Shown one piece after another: positions 8,299 through 17,843 of a DNA stretch of 50,919 nucleotides (positions are counted from its first letter, which is position 1; the number at the start of each line of letters is the position of its first letter). Position numbers and translations under genes: made by a program. The stretch comes from Acidobacteriota bacterium. GTDB lineage: Bacteria > Acidobacteriota > Terriglobia > UBA7540. The notes under the pieces were generated by a model, which saw only the letters and a list, made by a program, of their open reading frames with translations, was not told the origin of the DNA and did no database searches. The stretch is taken from contig JAKAWG010000032.1 of NCBI GenBank assembly GCA_021817045.1, positions 1-50,919 on the forward strand. Reading direction: 5' to 3'.

Positions 8299-10461
8299 AT
8301 GTGGTGCCGAATGCTCTTTCTGAGGTTACTCACAGCGAGCATTGTGGCAGTGGCATTCACCGAAGCGCCGGGTTTCGCGCAGACGGCGCCTGTCCGCAAC
8401 CCGCAGGCGGTTCTTCTCTTGGGCCAGGCCATATCACGCCTCAGCAGTCCCTCTCCGCCGGTAAGCGATCTCAGCCTCACCGCTAATGCGGCCTACACCG
8501 CCGGCTCAGAGACCAGGAAACCGGCACAGCCACACTTGAAGCGTCCGGGTTCTGCTATCGCGCGTTGTCCTCAACCTCAGTAACGGCCAGCGGGAAGATA
8601 TTCGCAACGGTTCAGCGGGCGCCTGGGTGGGAACGGACGGCACAGCCCCCACGCTATGGCTCTTCACAATTGCTGGGTGGATGCAGCCTGGTTCTATCCG
8701 CTGCTATCGCTCGAAGCCGCATCGTCCGACGCAGCGGCTTCGGTAGGGCCCGGCATCCAAACCACGCTCAACGGCGAGGCCGTTGACGAGTTGATCCTCT
8801 CGCGGCTCGTCTCCGCCACCACGCCCGAATCGGGCACGACGACGTACTCGTATTCTGGGTGCTCAGGAGATCCTTCAAACGTCTGCTCGCGCACCGACGC
8901 CCGCAGCGTCACGACCACGTATGCTTACGATGCCCTGAACCGCCTCACTTCCAAGAGCTATTCCGACGGCACGCCGACAGCGAATTTCTGGTACGACTAC
9001 AACGCCGCAGGTTTCGGGAATTGGTGGGTGTACAATCTCACCAACACGAAAGGGAGACTGTTCGCCACATGCACCAGCAACGCTCCTGCGGCCTGTCCGG
9101 CCGGTTACACGGGAACGGTTTACAGCTATGATTCGATGGGCAGGATCATAAACTACTGGCAGGCCACGCCGTACAACGAGGGCAGTTCGGCCTGGCAAAC
9201 CACGTACAGCTACGATCTCGCCGGCGACGTGACGAGCTATACCCAACCGGCGAGCCCTGGCATCACGATCACGAACACGATCGACACTGCGCAGCACGTC
9301 ACCCAGATTCAAAGCTCGCTGGCCGATTCCACTCATCCGCAGTACTTGGCCAAAAGCATCACCTACACGCCCTGGGGCGCGGAGAGCACGCTCGAAAACG
9401 GCTGCGCTTCAGCTTCAGGCCAGGAGCAAGGCTGCACGGACACGCTGGAAACCTATGCTTACAACAACCGCCTGCAGCCGGTGATGATCGAGTTGGGGAA
9501 CTCGTCGAACCTTTCTGCCGACTACTGCCTGGTGTACAATTACTATCCGAATCAGGCGAATCCCACGAGTTGCTCGACGCCGGGGCAATCGGGCGGCTAC
9601 AATGGCGGAAACGTGGTAGGCTATTATTATCAGGACAACGTGAATTCCAGCCTTTCCCACACCGCAAGCTACGGCTACGACGCCTTGAACCGTCTCACGA
9701 GCGCCGTCGCCACCGGCAATTCGACCTATAATCTGACTTTCAGCTACGACCGCTACGGCAACATGACCTGCACGCAAAACCAGCAGACGCAAGGCCTTTG
9801 CCCTCAATACAGCTTCAATCCTGCCAACAACCAGATCACCAATTCCGGCTTCACTTACGACGCCGCCGGGGATTTGACCGGCGACGGCACGAACACCTAC
9901 CAGTATGATGCCGAGCAACATGCGATCAGCGTCAACGGCGGCTCGGCGGTAGGCTTCACTTACAACGCGCTGGGCCTGCGTGTTCAGAGCAGGTGGCCCT
10001 CCGGGACGGGGGACTTTCTTTATGACCCGAACGGTACATGGCAAGGTGTGGCAAACGATATGTCCGAGGTATATCTTGGCTCGCGGCTCGTCGCTGTACC
10101 CGATCGATTCGGCGAGGCCCTATTCCCACATGTGAACCTGCTAGACTCGATAACAATGGAAACTTACTACAACGGCGCGGTGGGAACGGACGCAACGATC
10201 TCCCCGTGGGGCAACTGGTGGCAAACCGCCGGCCTGCTCGATTTCCAATTTGCCGGCACGATCTGGACCGATACGACTGCTTCCGTCGATTACGCAAGCT
10301 ATCGGCTCTACCGCTACGACCTAGGCCGCTGGCTCTCGCCCGACCCGCTGGGCGGCGACATCACCAATCCTCAGTCCCTCAACCGCTACGCCTACGCCCT
10401 CAATAACCCCACCACCCCCACCGACCCGCTGGCGCCACCGCAATCAGGCCCCGCCGTGTGA
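8299..10461 (+). pseudogene. Frameshifted chimera: acidobacterial secreted protein N-terminus joined to RHS/YD-repeat protein
   Basis: The ATG at 8299 has a strong ribosome-binding site and a signal peptide ending near GFAQTAP. It continues with RNPQAVLLLGQAISRLSS, which resembles a secreted protein type seen in acidobacterial genomes. That reading then jumps frame: ETGTATLEASG (about 8517) is in the second frame, LNLSNGQREDIRNGSAGAW (about 8570) in the third, and AWFYPLLSLEAASS (from 8656) is back in the first. Near 8799 the protein switches abruptly to RHS/YD repeats (TTTYAYDALNRLTSKSY, further YD units, then GRWLSPDPLGGD and SLNRYAYALNNPT). It stops soon after the core boundary, with no recognisable C-terminal toxin. 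At least three frameshifts plus an illegitimate fusion make this a dead gene, although the RHS part alone is 601 codons open. Confidence 0.75.
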
Positions 10462-10710
10462 CGAGGAGGAGACGGTAATAGACCTCGTGACGGTCCCGAA
10501 GAGCGGCGGGTGAATTCCACACTCGGCCAGAGCGCGAGATGCCACCTCCGCTCAAATGCTTGTAGTCAGGACCCTTAATGTCGGCCGAGAACAGCAGTAA
10601 ATCTCCGCTTCGCAACCGGGGAGGGCCCGGCGATCCGCCTCAGCCTCAGCGTCGATCTCATTGGAACTCCATAAGATCAAAGAAAGGCTTCGAGACCGTA
10701 GCGGGTAGCC

Positions 10711-10735
10711 ACGGCACCGAGTTTGTGCCGTGGGC
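10711..10735. repeat. Hairpin repeat of the GTAGCCACGG family
   Basis: CCACGGCAC, a 7-base loop, then GTGCCGTGG forms a perfect 9-bp stem, preceded by GGGTAG and followed by GCTTTT. The left arm with its flank (GGGTAGCCACGG) matches the arm at 11588-11599, so these are probably two members of one small repeat family. It could also serve as a terminator for the RHS pseudogene, but the T tract is short. Confidence 0.5.
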
Positions 10736-10998
10736 TTTTGGGTGCTTAAGATTGACCCGTGTCGCGCGTCCACCGCTTGCTCACCGCGGATCGGATTTTT
10801 TGTGACAGTCAATCTTCGCGTCGCGCTCCAGAAATTCAGGTCGGGGCAACTGGCCTGACGAGGCATGCTTCCGATTGCAGCCCAAAGAGCCGAAGACATG
10901 GCCAACTGCGCCATGTCCGCGCTACCCCGATGTCCAGCCTTTTGGTGACATGATCCCCTGCCGCACATACCAGGAAGGTTGGCCACGCCAAAATAAGT

Positions 10999-11030
10999 GT
11001 CTCATTTGTCTCACCCGTCTCCACTGTCTC
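10999..11030. repeat. 9-bp-phased GTCTC array, copy 1
   Basis: GTCTC occurs at 10999, 11008, 11017 and 11026, exactly 9 bases apart, with four-base linkers ATTT, ACCC and CACT. Similar arrays occur at 26108-26139 (opposite orientation) and 50780-50811. Confidence 0.7.
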
Positions 11031-11367
11031 ACTCGGCTGTGGCACGATGAACGCCATGGACGCGTGGGGCAATCCGACTTTCTGGATGGCGCCAGCCAGC
11101 GCCTCGTTCGGTCTGTATAGCGTAGCGCGGACCTTCAGAGCCCGTTCCGAAGATTCAGTTTCGGTTGGGAGTGGCGGACGCGGAGGATCAATACTTTTGT
11201 CACCGCCTCCTTGTTCGTCCTCCTCAGCGAAAAGGGGACTCGCAATCCGAATTTCCGTCCCTGTCGGCCAGCCCGGAAGGCAGAAAACGCGAAAAAGATT
11301 GTTTTATTGTGGAACGAACCTCATCCAAGCTATTGAAAACAAAGGGTGAGAATTCTTATCTAATGGG

Positions 11368-11515
11368 AACGAACTCCCGCGCTCGATCTATGTTGTTGAT
11401 TCTAAATGCAAATCCTCCGAGTTCGTTCCTAAAGATTAAAGTCATACAAAACGGGAGGGTTAAACGAATTTTTCGATAAAATATCGAGTTCGTTTTACAA
11501 AGAGCCGAGTTCGTT
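11368..11515. repeat. Cluster of GAGTTCGTT motifs
   Basis: GAGTTCGTT is found at 11419-11427, 11486-11494 and 11507-11515, and inverted (AACGAACTC) at 11368-11376, in an AT-rich 150-bp stretch. A TTGATTCTAAA...TTCGTTCC arrangement at about 11397-11430 resembles the two direct repeats at 25833 and 26001. Confidence 0.5.
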
Positions 11516-11588
11516 TTCTCAAAAAACGCTCCCTTGTGAGCAAGCGTTGGGCTGGCCTGGATTCCTCGGCAAGCCGCTCTCCCAAGCG

Positions 11589-11670
11589 GGTAGCCACGGT
11601 CAGCGTTTTTCTGACCCTCGGCGGAAACAGTCCACGGTCAATCCCGCAGGTGGGATTGACCGTGGCTACC
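11589..11670. repeat. Nested inverted repeat with alternative pairings
   Basis: TGACCGTGGCTACC (11657-11670) is perfectly complementary to GGTAGCCACGGTCA (11589-11602). Its 5' neighbour GGGATTGACCGTGG (11652-11665) is also perfectly complementary to CCACGGTCAATCCC (11632-11645), with a 6-base loop. The two 14-bp stems share bases and so are mutually exclusive. It resembles a small palindromic mobile repeat more than a terminator, because no T tract follows. Confidence 0.55.
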
Positions 11671-11680
11671 AACCTGTCAC

Positions 11681-11761
11681 GCTTCGGGCGATTTGACGTA
11701 TGACGGCACGCACACGTACCAACGCGACGCGGAAGGCCGAATGATCTCGGTGAACGACGTC
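11681..11761 (+). pseudogene. Orphan RHS-repeat gene scrap
   Basis: The reading ASGDLTYDGTHTYQRDAEGR followed by MISVNDV is a typical RHS/YD-repeat segment, similar in type to GDGTNTYQYDAEQHAISVNG in the upstream pseudogene. It has no start, no upstream RHS sequence in frame, and runs into unrelated codons after 11761. It is about 1.2 kb downstream of the RHS pseudogene end and probably belongs to a second decayed copy. Confidence 0.6.
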
Positions 11762-11861
11762 TTGTTGGCTTCCCGAATTGTTGTTAGACTGAAATGCACC
11801 CGGGCGGTGGCGTCCACTCCCCGGTTTTGTGTACCCCGCATAGAAGACGACGAGGTTGTTT

Positions 11862-12275
11862 ATGGCTGAGAATACGCAAGCAGAGTCCGGCTTCAAAGTG
11901 GTAGACCGCCGGACGTTCACCGTCGACGGCGCCCGCCGCGAAGACGCTGACGTGCGTGAAGAAACGGAAGAAGCTAAACGGCCTGCCGCGCCAAGCCCGC
12001 AGGACGACCGCCTGGACGAGGGCTTCGCCATGCTGGTGGAGTTTTTGGCGAATAGCGCGCTTTTACACTTGGGCGTCGTGGGCGCGCCAGGGGGGCAAGC
12101 CGTGCCGGTGGATCTCGAAAGCGCTCGCACCATGATTGACCTTCTATCCGCCGTTGAGGACAAGACGAAGGGCAACCTATCTGCGGTGGAGCGGAAATTC
12201 CTCGGAGACGCCCTTTATGAGCTGCACACGAGGTTCGTCGAAACCCAGAAGCGCGCTGCCGCCAAACGAAAATGA
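11862..12275 (+). CDS. DUF1844 domain protein
   Basis: A small soluble protein of 137 residues beginning MAENTQAESGFKVVDRRTF. The first 50 residues are charged and Pro/Ala-rich. The conserved part runs from about residue 50: DEGFAMLVEFLANSALLHLG, then VDLESARTMIDLLSAVEDKT and the tail FLGDALYELHTRFVE. That is the DUF1844 pattern, common in acidobacterial and deltaproteobacterial genomes and of unknown function. The ATG at 11862 is chosen over an in-frame TTG at 11856 because GAGG lies 6 bases upstream. Its last codons overlap the start of the next gene (ATGA, 12272-12275), so the two are probably co-translated. Confidence 0.85.
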   Translation: MAENTQAESGFKVVDRRTFTVDGARREDADVREETEEAKRPAAPSPQDDRLDEGFAMLVEFLANSALLHLGVVGAPGGQAVPVDLESARTMIDLLSAVEDKTKGNLSAVERKFLGDALYELHTRFVETQKRAAAKRK

Positions 12276-13042
12276 AGTTGACATTTCTGGGCACTGGCAC
12301 TTCCACGGGGGTTCCCCTGCTCGGCTGCCACTGTTCTACCTGCCGCTCGCAAGATCCTCACGATCAGCGCAGCCGGTCTTCTGTTCTCCTCGAGTTCGAT
12401 TCGCGGGTCGTGGTGATCGACACGACGCCGGATTTCCGTCAACAGGGTTTGCGCGTGGGAATGGAGCGGCTCGACGCGGTCGTCTTCACTCATACACACG
12501 CCGACCACGTCTTCGGCCTGGATGATGTGCGCGTTTTCAACCTCCGGCAGAATCACCCTATTCCGATTTACGCCGACTCGCGCTCCCTGGAGAGCATCCG
12601 CCGCATCTTTACTTACATCTTTGAAGGAACTTACCCGGCGGGAGGAATTCCCCGGCTCGATCCGCGCCTCATCGACGGTCCGTTCGACTTATGGGGCATG
12701 AAGATGGTTCCGCTTCCCGCATTCCACGGGGCGCTGCCTGTGCTGGGTTTCCGTTTCGGGCGGGCGGCGTACGTGACGGATTTTAGCGTCATTCCGGAAG
12801 CCACGCTTGCGCAACTCGAAGGCCTGGATGTGCTCATCCTGGCGGCGCTGCGCCATGTGCCGCACCCGACGCACTCGACCGTTGAGCAGTCGCTCAAGTT
12901 GGTCGAGCGCCTGCGGCCCCGCCGCGCCTTTTTCACTCACATCGCTCATGAGCTCGGTCATGAAGCGACCAATGCGACTCTGCCACACAATGTCCGTCTC
13001 GCTTACGACGGGCTGACTTTGGAATTGGAGGAAGGCGGTTGA
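12272..13042 (+). CDS. MBL-fold metallo-hydrolase (PhnP/RNase Z-like)
   Basis: A 256-residue metallo-beta-lactamase-fold protein. It begins MKLTFLGTGTSTGVPLLGCHC, followed by STCRS, an N-terminus typical of the PhnP-like cyclic-phosphodiesterase branch, where this cysteine pair can bind a structural zinc. The metal motif is FTHTHADHVFGLDD (HxHxDH). Later metal ligands are plausible in PAFHG, YVTDFS and the C-terminal FFTHIAHELGHE. The substrate is unknown; members cleave cyclic phosphates or phosphodiesters. It overlaps the DUF1844 gene by 4 bases and sits upstream of ribF. Confidence 0.85.
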   Translation: MKLTFLGTGTSTGVPLLGCHCSTCRSQDPHDQRSRSSVLLEFDSRVVVIDTTPDFRQQGLRVGMERLDAVVFTHTHADHVFGLDDVRVFNLRQNHPIPIYADSRSLESIRRIFTYIFEGTYPAGGIPRLDPRLIDGPFDLWGMKMVPLPAFHGALPVLGFRFGRAAYVTDFSVIPEATLAQLEGLDVLILAALRHVPHPTHSTVEQSLKLVERLRPRRAFFTHIAHELGHEATNATLPHNVRLAYDGLTLELEEGG

Positions 13043-13120
13043 GAATGCCGGGGGCGTTTTCCCTGATCCGCACGGTCAGCACACCAGCGCGGCGGAGGGC
13101 TTCGTGACCCGCTGAGCGTC

Positions 13121-14080
13121 ATGCAGATTGTTCGTGATTTGCAGGAATTGCCGGATCTCGCGCGGGGAAGCGCGGTGACCATCGGCAACTTTGACGGCGT
13201 CCATCTTGCCCACCGGCGACTTCTGCAGCGCGTGGCAGCCTCGGCCCACGCTGGGCGTGTCACTTCCGTCGCGGTCACTTTTCACCCTCATCCAATTCGC
13301 GTCCTTACGCCGCACCGCGCGCCCCAAACACTCACTTCCATGGATCAGAAGATAAAGCTGATCGCGGAGCTAGGCATCGATGCGCTTGTCGTATTGCAAT
13401 TCACACGAGAGCTGGCCCACCTGTCGCCTGAAGAGTTTGTCCGCCGAATTCTGGTTGAGCGGTTGCGCGCCCGGATGGTTTGGGTAGGCTCCAATTTTCG
13501 TTTCGGATACCGTCAAGCAGGGGACGTCGAAACGCTTTCCAGGCTGGGCCGGAAAGAGAGCTTCGACGTCGATATCGTTTCCACGGTCCGCATTCGCGGA
13601 CAGCTTGTGTCCAGCACGCGAATCCGGCAATTGCTCGCGGCCGGCCGCGTTTACATGGCCGCGCGGTTGCTCGGTCGACCGTTTTCAAATTCCGGCTGCA
13701 TCGTGGCTGGGCTCGGCGTGGGCCGGCGTCACACCGTCCCCACCCTGAACCTCGAATCCGCTGAGGAACAGCTTCCCGCGCCCGGCATTTACGTCACATG
13801 CACACGCCTCGCCGGCGTTACGCATTTTTCGGTCACCAACGTGGGCCATAAACCGACCTTCGGCGAGCATCCTATGACTGTGGAAACTCATCTGCTCGAC
13901 TTCGAAGGTAGCGTGCGCGAAGAGGAGATGGAAGTGGAGTACCTCCACCGGCTGCGCGACGAGATCAGATTCCAGAACGCCGCCTTGCTAAAGCTTCAGA
14001 TTCAGGAAGACATTCGCCGCGCGCGCAAGTTTTTTCGCTTGGTGGACAACTTCCACATCGAGAAGTCCGCGTTACGTTAG
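13121..14080 (+). CDS. ribF: Bifunctional riboflavin kinase / FAD synthetase
   Basis: A 319-residue two-domain enzyme that phosphorylates riboflavin to FMN and adenylates FMN to FAD in the cytosol. The N-terminal adenylyltransferase domain has [18 protein letters not shown] (the GxFDxxHxGH-type motif with Ala replacing the usual Gly before the second His) and later [10 protein letters not shown] (the SSTxIR motif). The C-terminal kinase domain has [14 protein letters not shown] (PTxN motif), [20 protein letters not shown] and LLDF. Length and order are normal for RibF. The ATG lacks an obvious strong Shine-Dalgarno sequence. Confidence 0.93.
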   Translation: MQIVRDLQELPDLARGSAVTIGNFDGVHLAHRRLLQRVAASAHAGRVTSVAVTFHPHPIRVLTPHRAPQTLTSMDQKIKLIAELGIDALVVLQFTRELAHLSPEEFVRRILVERLRARMVWVGSNFRFGYRQAGDVETLSRLGRKESFDVDIVSTVRIRGQLVSSTRIRQLLAAGRVYMAARLLGRPFSNSGCIVAGLGVGRRHTVPTLNLESAEEQLPAPGIYVTCTRLAGVTHFSVTNVGHKPTFGEHPMTVETHLLDFEGSVREEEMEVEYLHRLRDEIRFQNAALLKLQIQEDIRRARKFFRLVDNFHIEKSALR

Positions 14081-14153
14081 CCAGCCTTCCCTAGCCCGCT
14101 CAGCCTGGCCAACTTGCGGCCTTCGGTTTTACCATGAAGAGGGGCAGCAGATT

Positions 14154-16163
14154 ATGAACTTCAACCTGGCCTCGACCTACGAGCCGCGCGGCGACCAGGT
14201 CTCCGCGATCAAGAAGCTCGTCTACGGAGTCAAGGACGGAGAAAAGCACCAGGTGCTGCTGGGGGTGACAGGTTCTGGCAAAACGTTCACGATGGCGAAG
14301 GTTATCGAGGCCGTGAACCGCCCGGCGCTGGTGCTGGCGCACAATAAGACCCTTGCCGCGCAGCTCTATCACGAGTTTCGGGCCTTTTTCCCCGAGAACG
14401 CGGTCGAGTACTTTGTCAGCTACTACGACTACTACCAGCCCGAAGCCTACGTGCCCGCCAGCGACGTTTACATCGAGAAAGAGGCCACAATCAATGACGA
14501 ACTCGACAAGCTCCGCATGTCTGCCACGCGCTCGCTCTTCGAGCGGCGAGATTGCGTGATTGTGGCCAGCGTGAGCTGCATTTACGGCCTGGGTTCGCCT
14601 GAAGCGTACTACGGGATGTTACTCTTGCTGGAAAAGGGGCAGAACATTTCCCGCCAGGATATCCTTCGGCGCCTGGTCGAGATCCAATACGAGCGCAGCG
14701 AAGGCGATTTCCGCCGCGGCGTCTTCCGGGTGCGCGGAGATGTGATTGAGATTTATCCGACTTATGAAGACGACGCCTTCCGCATTGAGCTTTGGGGTGA
14801 TTCCGTCGAGTCAATCAGCAGGATCGATCCTCTCTTCGGGCAGGTGAAAGAAACCTACGCGAGGCTGCCGATTTATCCTCGAACGCACTACGTGATGCCA
14901 GCCTCGCAGCGGGAGACGGCCATCGAACACATTCGCAGGGAGCTTGAATGGTGGAGCGGAGAGTTGGAGAAACAGGGCAAGCTCGTGGAAGCGCAGCGAT
15001 TGCGGCAACGAACGATGTTTGACCTGGAAATGATGAAAGAGATGGGTTACTGCCACGGCATTGAAAATTACTCGCGGCACCTTTCCGGCCGGCTGCCGGG
15101 TGAGCCGCCGCCGACCCTGCTCGACTATATTCCCGAAGACACGCTGATCTTTATTGACGAGAGCCATCAAACCGTGCCTCAGCTTCGCGGCATGTATCAC
15201 GGGGACCGGTCACGCAAGCAGACCCTGGTTGATTACGGTTTCCGCCTGCCCTCGGCGCTCGACAATCGCCCGCTCACGTTTGAGGAGTTCGAGCATCGGG
15301 CCGGTCAGGTGATTTACGTGTCGGCCACACCGGCGCCCCATGAGCTCACCAAATCGGGCGGTGTCGTCGTGGAGCAGGTGATCCGGCCTACGGGACTGAC
15401 GGACCCGGAGATCGAAGTCCGGCCGACGCGCAACCAGATCGACGACCTGCTTGGAGAAATTCAGAAGCGCACGACAGCCGACGAGCGCGTGCTCGTGACC
15501 ACATTGACGAAACGCATGGCCGAAGACCTTGCCGAGTATTATACGGAGGTCGGCGTTCGCTGCCGCTACCTTCATTCGGAAATTGACGCTCTGGAAAGGG
15601 TCTCGATCCTGCGCGATCTGAGGCGAGGGGAATTCGATGTGCTGGTCGGCATCAATCTGCTGAGAGAGGGACTAGATCTGCCCGAAGTTTCGCTTGTCGC
15701 AATCCTGGATGCCGACAAAGAAGGTTTTCTGCGCTCCGGCGGCTCGCTCATTCAGACCATCGGGCGCGCCTCGCGCAACCTTCACGGGAAGGCAATCCTT
15801 TACGCGGATACGGTAACGGATTCCATGCGCTATGCCATCCATGAGACCGAGCGGAGACGCGCCAAACAGCTCCGCTACAATCAAGAGAACAACATCACGC
15901 CGCAGACCATCATTAAGCCTGTTGACATGGTCCTGGCGGCGGTGACGCAAGCTGACTACGTGTCCGTTCCGGCGATGGAGGAGGACGAACAACCGCTTTC
16001 CGAAGACCACATCGGTGAAAGCATCGTCCGTCTGGAGCGCGAGATGCGCGAAGCGGCGCAGCAGTTCGAGTTCGAAAAAGCTGCACAATTGCGCGACCGG
16101 ATCAAGGCCTTGAAGGCCAGAGAGGCGGGGCTATTGACCACCGAGGAGAGCGCCAAGCCGTAA
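14154..16163 (+). CDS. uvrB: UvrABC system protein B
   Basis: The 669-residue damage-verification helicase subunit of nucleotide excision repair. It has Walker [11 protein letters not shown], the beta-hairpin region [12 protein letters not shown] then [13 protein letters not shown], the helicase box [10 protein letters not shown], motif [20 protein letters not shown] and QTIGRASRN, and a C-terminal UVR motif ([20 protein letters not shown]) that binds UvrC. Length is normal. A purine-rich GAGGGGCAGCAG precedes the ATG. It lies 73 bases after ribF and converges on the exopolysaccharide cluster. Confidence 0.97.
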   Translation: MNFNLASTYEPRGDQVSAIKKLVYGVKDGEKHQVLLGVTGSGKTFTMAKVIEAVNRPALVLAHNKTLAAQLYHEFRAFFPENAVEYFVSYYDYYQPEAYVPASDVYIEKEATINDELDKLRMSATRSLFERRDCVIVASVSCIYGLGSPEAYYGMLLLLEKGQNISRQDILRRLVEIQYERSEGDFRRGVFRVRGDVIEIYPTYEDDAFRIELWGDSVESISRIDPLFGQVKETYARLPIYPRTHYVMPASQRETAIEHIRRELEWWSGELEKQGKLVEAQRLRQRTMFDLEMMKEMGYCHGIENYSRHLSGRLPGEPPPTLLDYIPEDTLIFIDESHQTVPQLRGMYHGDRSRKQTLVDYGFRLPSALDNRPLTFEEFEHRAGQVIYVSATPAPHELTKSGGVVVEQVIRPTGLTDPEIEVRPTRNQIDDLLGEIQKRTTADERVLVTTLTKRMAEDLAEYYTEVGVRCRYLHSEIDALERVSILRDLRRGEFDVLVGINLLREGLDLPEVSLVAILDADKEGFLRSGGSLIQTIGRASRNLHGKAILYADTVTDSMRYAIHETERRRAKQLRYNQENNITPQTIIKPVDMVLAAVTQADYVSVPAMEEDEQPLSEDHIGESIVRLEREMREAAQQFEFEKAAQLRDRIKALKAREAGLLTTEESAKP

Positions 16164-16181
16164 ATGGAGCCCGCAGCACAG

Positions 16182-16220
16182 CCCTTGGCAGTTTCCGGAT
16201 GGAGGGAAAACTGGCAAGGG
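16182..16220. terminator. Stem-loop between convergent uvrB and polymerase genes
   Basis: CCCTTGGCAGTTT (16182-16194) and AAACTGGCAAGGG (16208-16220) form a 13-bp stem with one mismatch and a 13-base loop, filling the 58-base gap between two convergent genes. There is no long T tract, so a bidirectional terminator is likely but not proven. Confidence 0.45.
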
Positions 16221-16221
16221 T

Positions 16222-17664
16222 TCAAACGACGCCGGACTTGCGCGGCACACCGCCGGCAACTGCCGGGGGGCTTTCCGAGGGCTGCTGGATGCGCTCCGCC
16301 TTTCGTTCTACGCACGCTGCCTTGTACCCAATCCCGAGTACCACGGCCAAGACAAAAGCATTTGCGGGAATGTGCAGGTTAAAGTCCGCGACGCTATGAA
16401 TTAGCAGCCCGAGCGTACCGCCGATGCACCCCAAGGTGACGGCCGGGCGGTATCGTCGCGTATCCGTAAAGAACGACCGAACCATTTTGATCCATAGCCA
16501 GAAGATAGGCACCCACAACAGCAAAGTCCCGATCCATCCCGTTTCCTCCAATACTTCCAGGTAATCGTTGTGGGCGTGGGTGAACGTGTACGTGACCATG
16601 TAGGTCTGGTAACGGGGAAATATGGTACGGAAGGTTCCGAGACCCGTGCCGAACACAGGAAAATCATGGAATGCTCCAAGGGTGGCTTGCCAGGCGCGGA
16701 GTCTTCCTTCCGCCTCGAGATATTGAATACCTCCCTGAAGCACTTCAAAACGGGAAAGCACAGGATTGAGGCCGATCCATAAGCCGTAGCCCACGGCGGC
16801 TAGCACGAAAGCTCCAAGGCCCGCCATCCAGATTTTCCGTCGGGTCTTGAACTGCGCGAGCAGGACAAGGAACATGAGCGAAAACAAGGTTGCGACAATA
16901 CCCGCTCGAGACCGCGACATAATCACGGCAACGATCTCTACGAGCAGGAGCGCGACGAAGAACAAAACGCGGAAACCGGCCGACGCGGTGGCTTCCGACC
17001 CCGCCCGGCCGCGCCGGCGCCCCTGCTGCCAGATCTGAAAATAGTAAAACGTCGAGGCGACAACAAAGGGAGAAGCCAGCTCGAGGAACCCGGCAAAGTG
17101 ATTGTGATTGATGAAAGTTCCGGTAGCACAGTTGACGTAATTAACCTTCCTGTACGTAAAGATCTTCTGCCAGCCCGTCAAATACTGAACCAAACCGTAA
17201 GCGGCTTCAAACAAGCCAAGAAAAATGAGGATGGTGACCAGCATGCTCTTTCTCTGATGAGAATCAAACAGGTATGCCGCGAGCAGGAAGGCAGCAACAT
17301 AGGCGAAAAACTTAATGAGGCTTAGAACCGTCGCGTGAGGGTACACGCTGAGCGTCAGGAAAGAGCCGTGCGTTGCCGTCATCGCCATCACCGCGGACGG
17401 CAATACGCGGGCTGGGTCGAGCTTGGCTACCCAGTCGGTGGGCAGAGGAACAAGCTGGAGAGCAACGAAGCCGCCGAAAAGCAGGGGCCATACAGGCAGA
17501 GGTAGATCAATACTTCCCCGCCGCGTTTGCCACACCAAAATTACCAACACCAGCGCAAAGACGCCAATTTCCATCAACGAGTAAGCCAATGGCAGCACGC
17601 CGCCGAAATCGAGCGTGACGCCGATAATGATCAAGCCCAGAATGAGTTCAATTCGATTCTTCAT
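16222..17664 (-). CDS. O-antigen ligase / Wzy-type polymerase family membrane protein
   Basis: A 480-residue protein with about 11-12 hydrophobic segments. It carries the Wzy_C/WaaL-type signatures: IMSRSRAGIVATLFSLMFLV in the middle, and GTGLGTFRTIFP plus YTFTHAHNDYLEVLEETGW in a long periplasmic loop. The His in THAHNDYLE is a conserved feature of this superfamily. These proteins either polymerise undecaprenyl-linked repeat units or transfer glycan to lipid or protein acceptors, and sequence alone does not decide. It ends the minus-strand cluster, 179 bases after gmhB. A second, very different polymerase-like protein lies at 27344-30094. Confidence 0.82.
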   Translation of the reverse strand: MKNRIELILGLIIIGVTLDFGGVLPLAYSLMEIGVFALVLVILVWQTRRGSIDLPLPVWPLLFGGFVALQLVPLPTDWVAKLDPARVLPSAVMAMTATHGSFLTLSVYPHATVLSLIKFFAYVAAFLLAAYLFDSHQRKSMLVTILIFLGLFEAAYGLVQYLTGWQKIFTYRKVNYVNCATGTFINHNHFAGFLELASPFVVASTFYYFQIWQQGRRRGRAGSEATASAGFRVLFFVALLLVEIVAVIMSRSRAGIVATLFSLMFLVLLAQFKTRRKIWMAGLGAFVLAAVGYGLWIGLNPVLSRFEVLQGGIQYLEAEGRLRAWQATLGAFHDFPVFGTGLGTFRTIFPRYQTYMVTYTFTHAHNDYLEVLEETGWIGTLLLWVPIFWLWIKMVRSFFTDTRRYRPAVTLGCIGGTLGLLIHSVADFNLHIPANAFVLAVVLGIGYKAACVERKAERIQQPSESPPAVAGGVPRKSGVV

Positions 17665-17843
17665 TAAAGAACCATGCAGATGGTGCGCGTCTTGGCCGGC
17701 AAGTCCTTACCGAAAGCACGCGGTTTCAGTTCCCGCCTCCGACGCTTCCGCCCAAGATTGGTGAACAACCCGCCTTCCCGGCCGGCTTTCAGAAAAGAAA
17801 ACAGGATTATAGCAAATGGAGCGGGGCTACGGTCCGGCGGCGT

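Larger units (their letters stand above)
10462..11861. other. Gene-free accessory region rich in repeats
   Basis: About 1.4 kb with no convincing intact gene. It contains a hairpin repeat (10711-10735), a 9-bp-phased GTCTC array (10999-11030), a cluster of GAGTTCGTT motifs (11368-11515), nested inverted repeats (11589-11670) and an RHS gene scrap (11681-11761), each listed separately. Short open frames in it have no recognisable domains. Confidence 0.6.

Noticed and set aside
9415..10044. A 209-codon minus-strand frame within the RHS pseudogene
   Set aside because: Low-complexity Val/Ala/Gly/Arg translation that mirrors the RHS-coding strand; no recognisable motif.
10711..10741. Confident intrinsic terminator after the RHS pseudogene
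   Set aside because: The stem is good but the T run is only four bases, and the stem sequence belongs to a repeat family found again at 11589.
10999..11030. GTCTC array as a CRISPR
   Set aside because: The repeated unit is only 5 bases with 4-base linkers; there are no spacers and no cas genes.
11666..12175. A 169-codon minus-strand frame over the DUF1844 gene
   Set aside because: Antisense to a conserved gene with a good ribosome-binding site; the translation is Ser/Arg-rich and uninformative.
13043..13120. FMN riboswitch upstream of ribF
   Set aside because: Only 78 bases are available and no conserved FMN-aptamer segments are visible.
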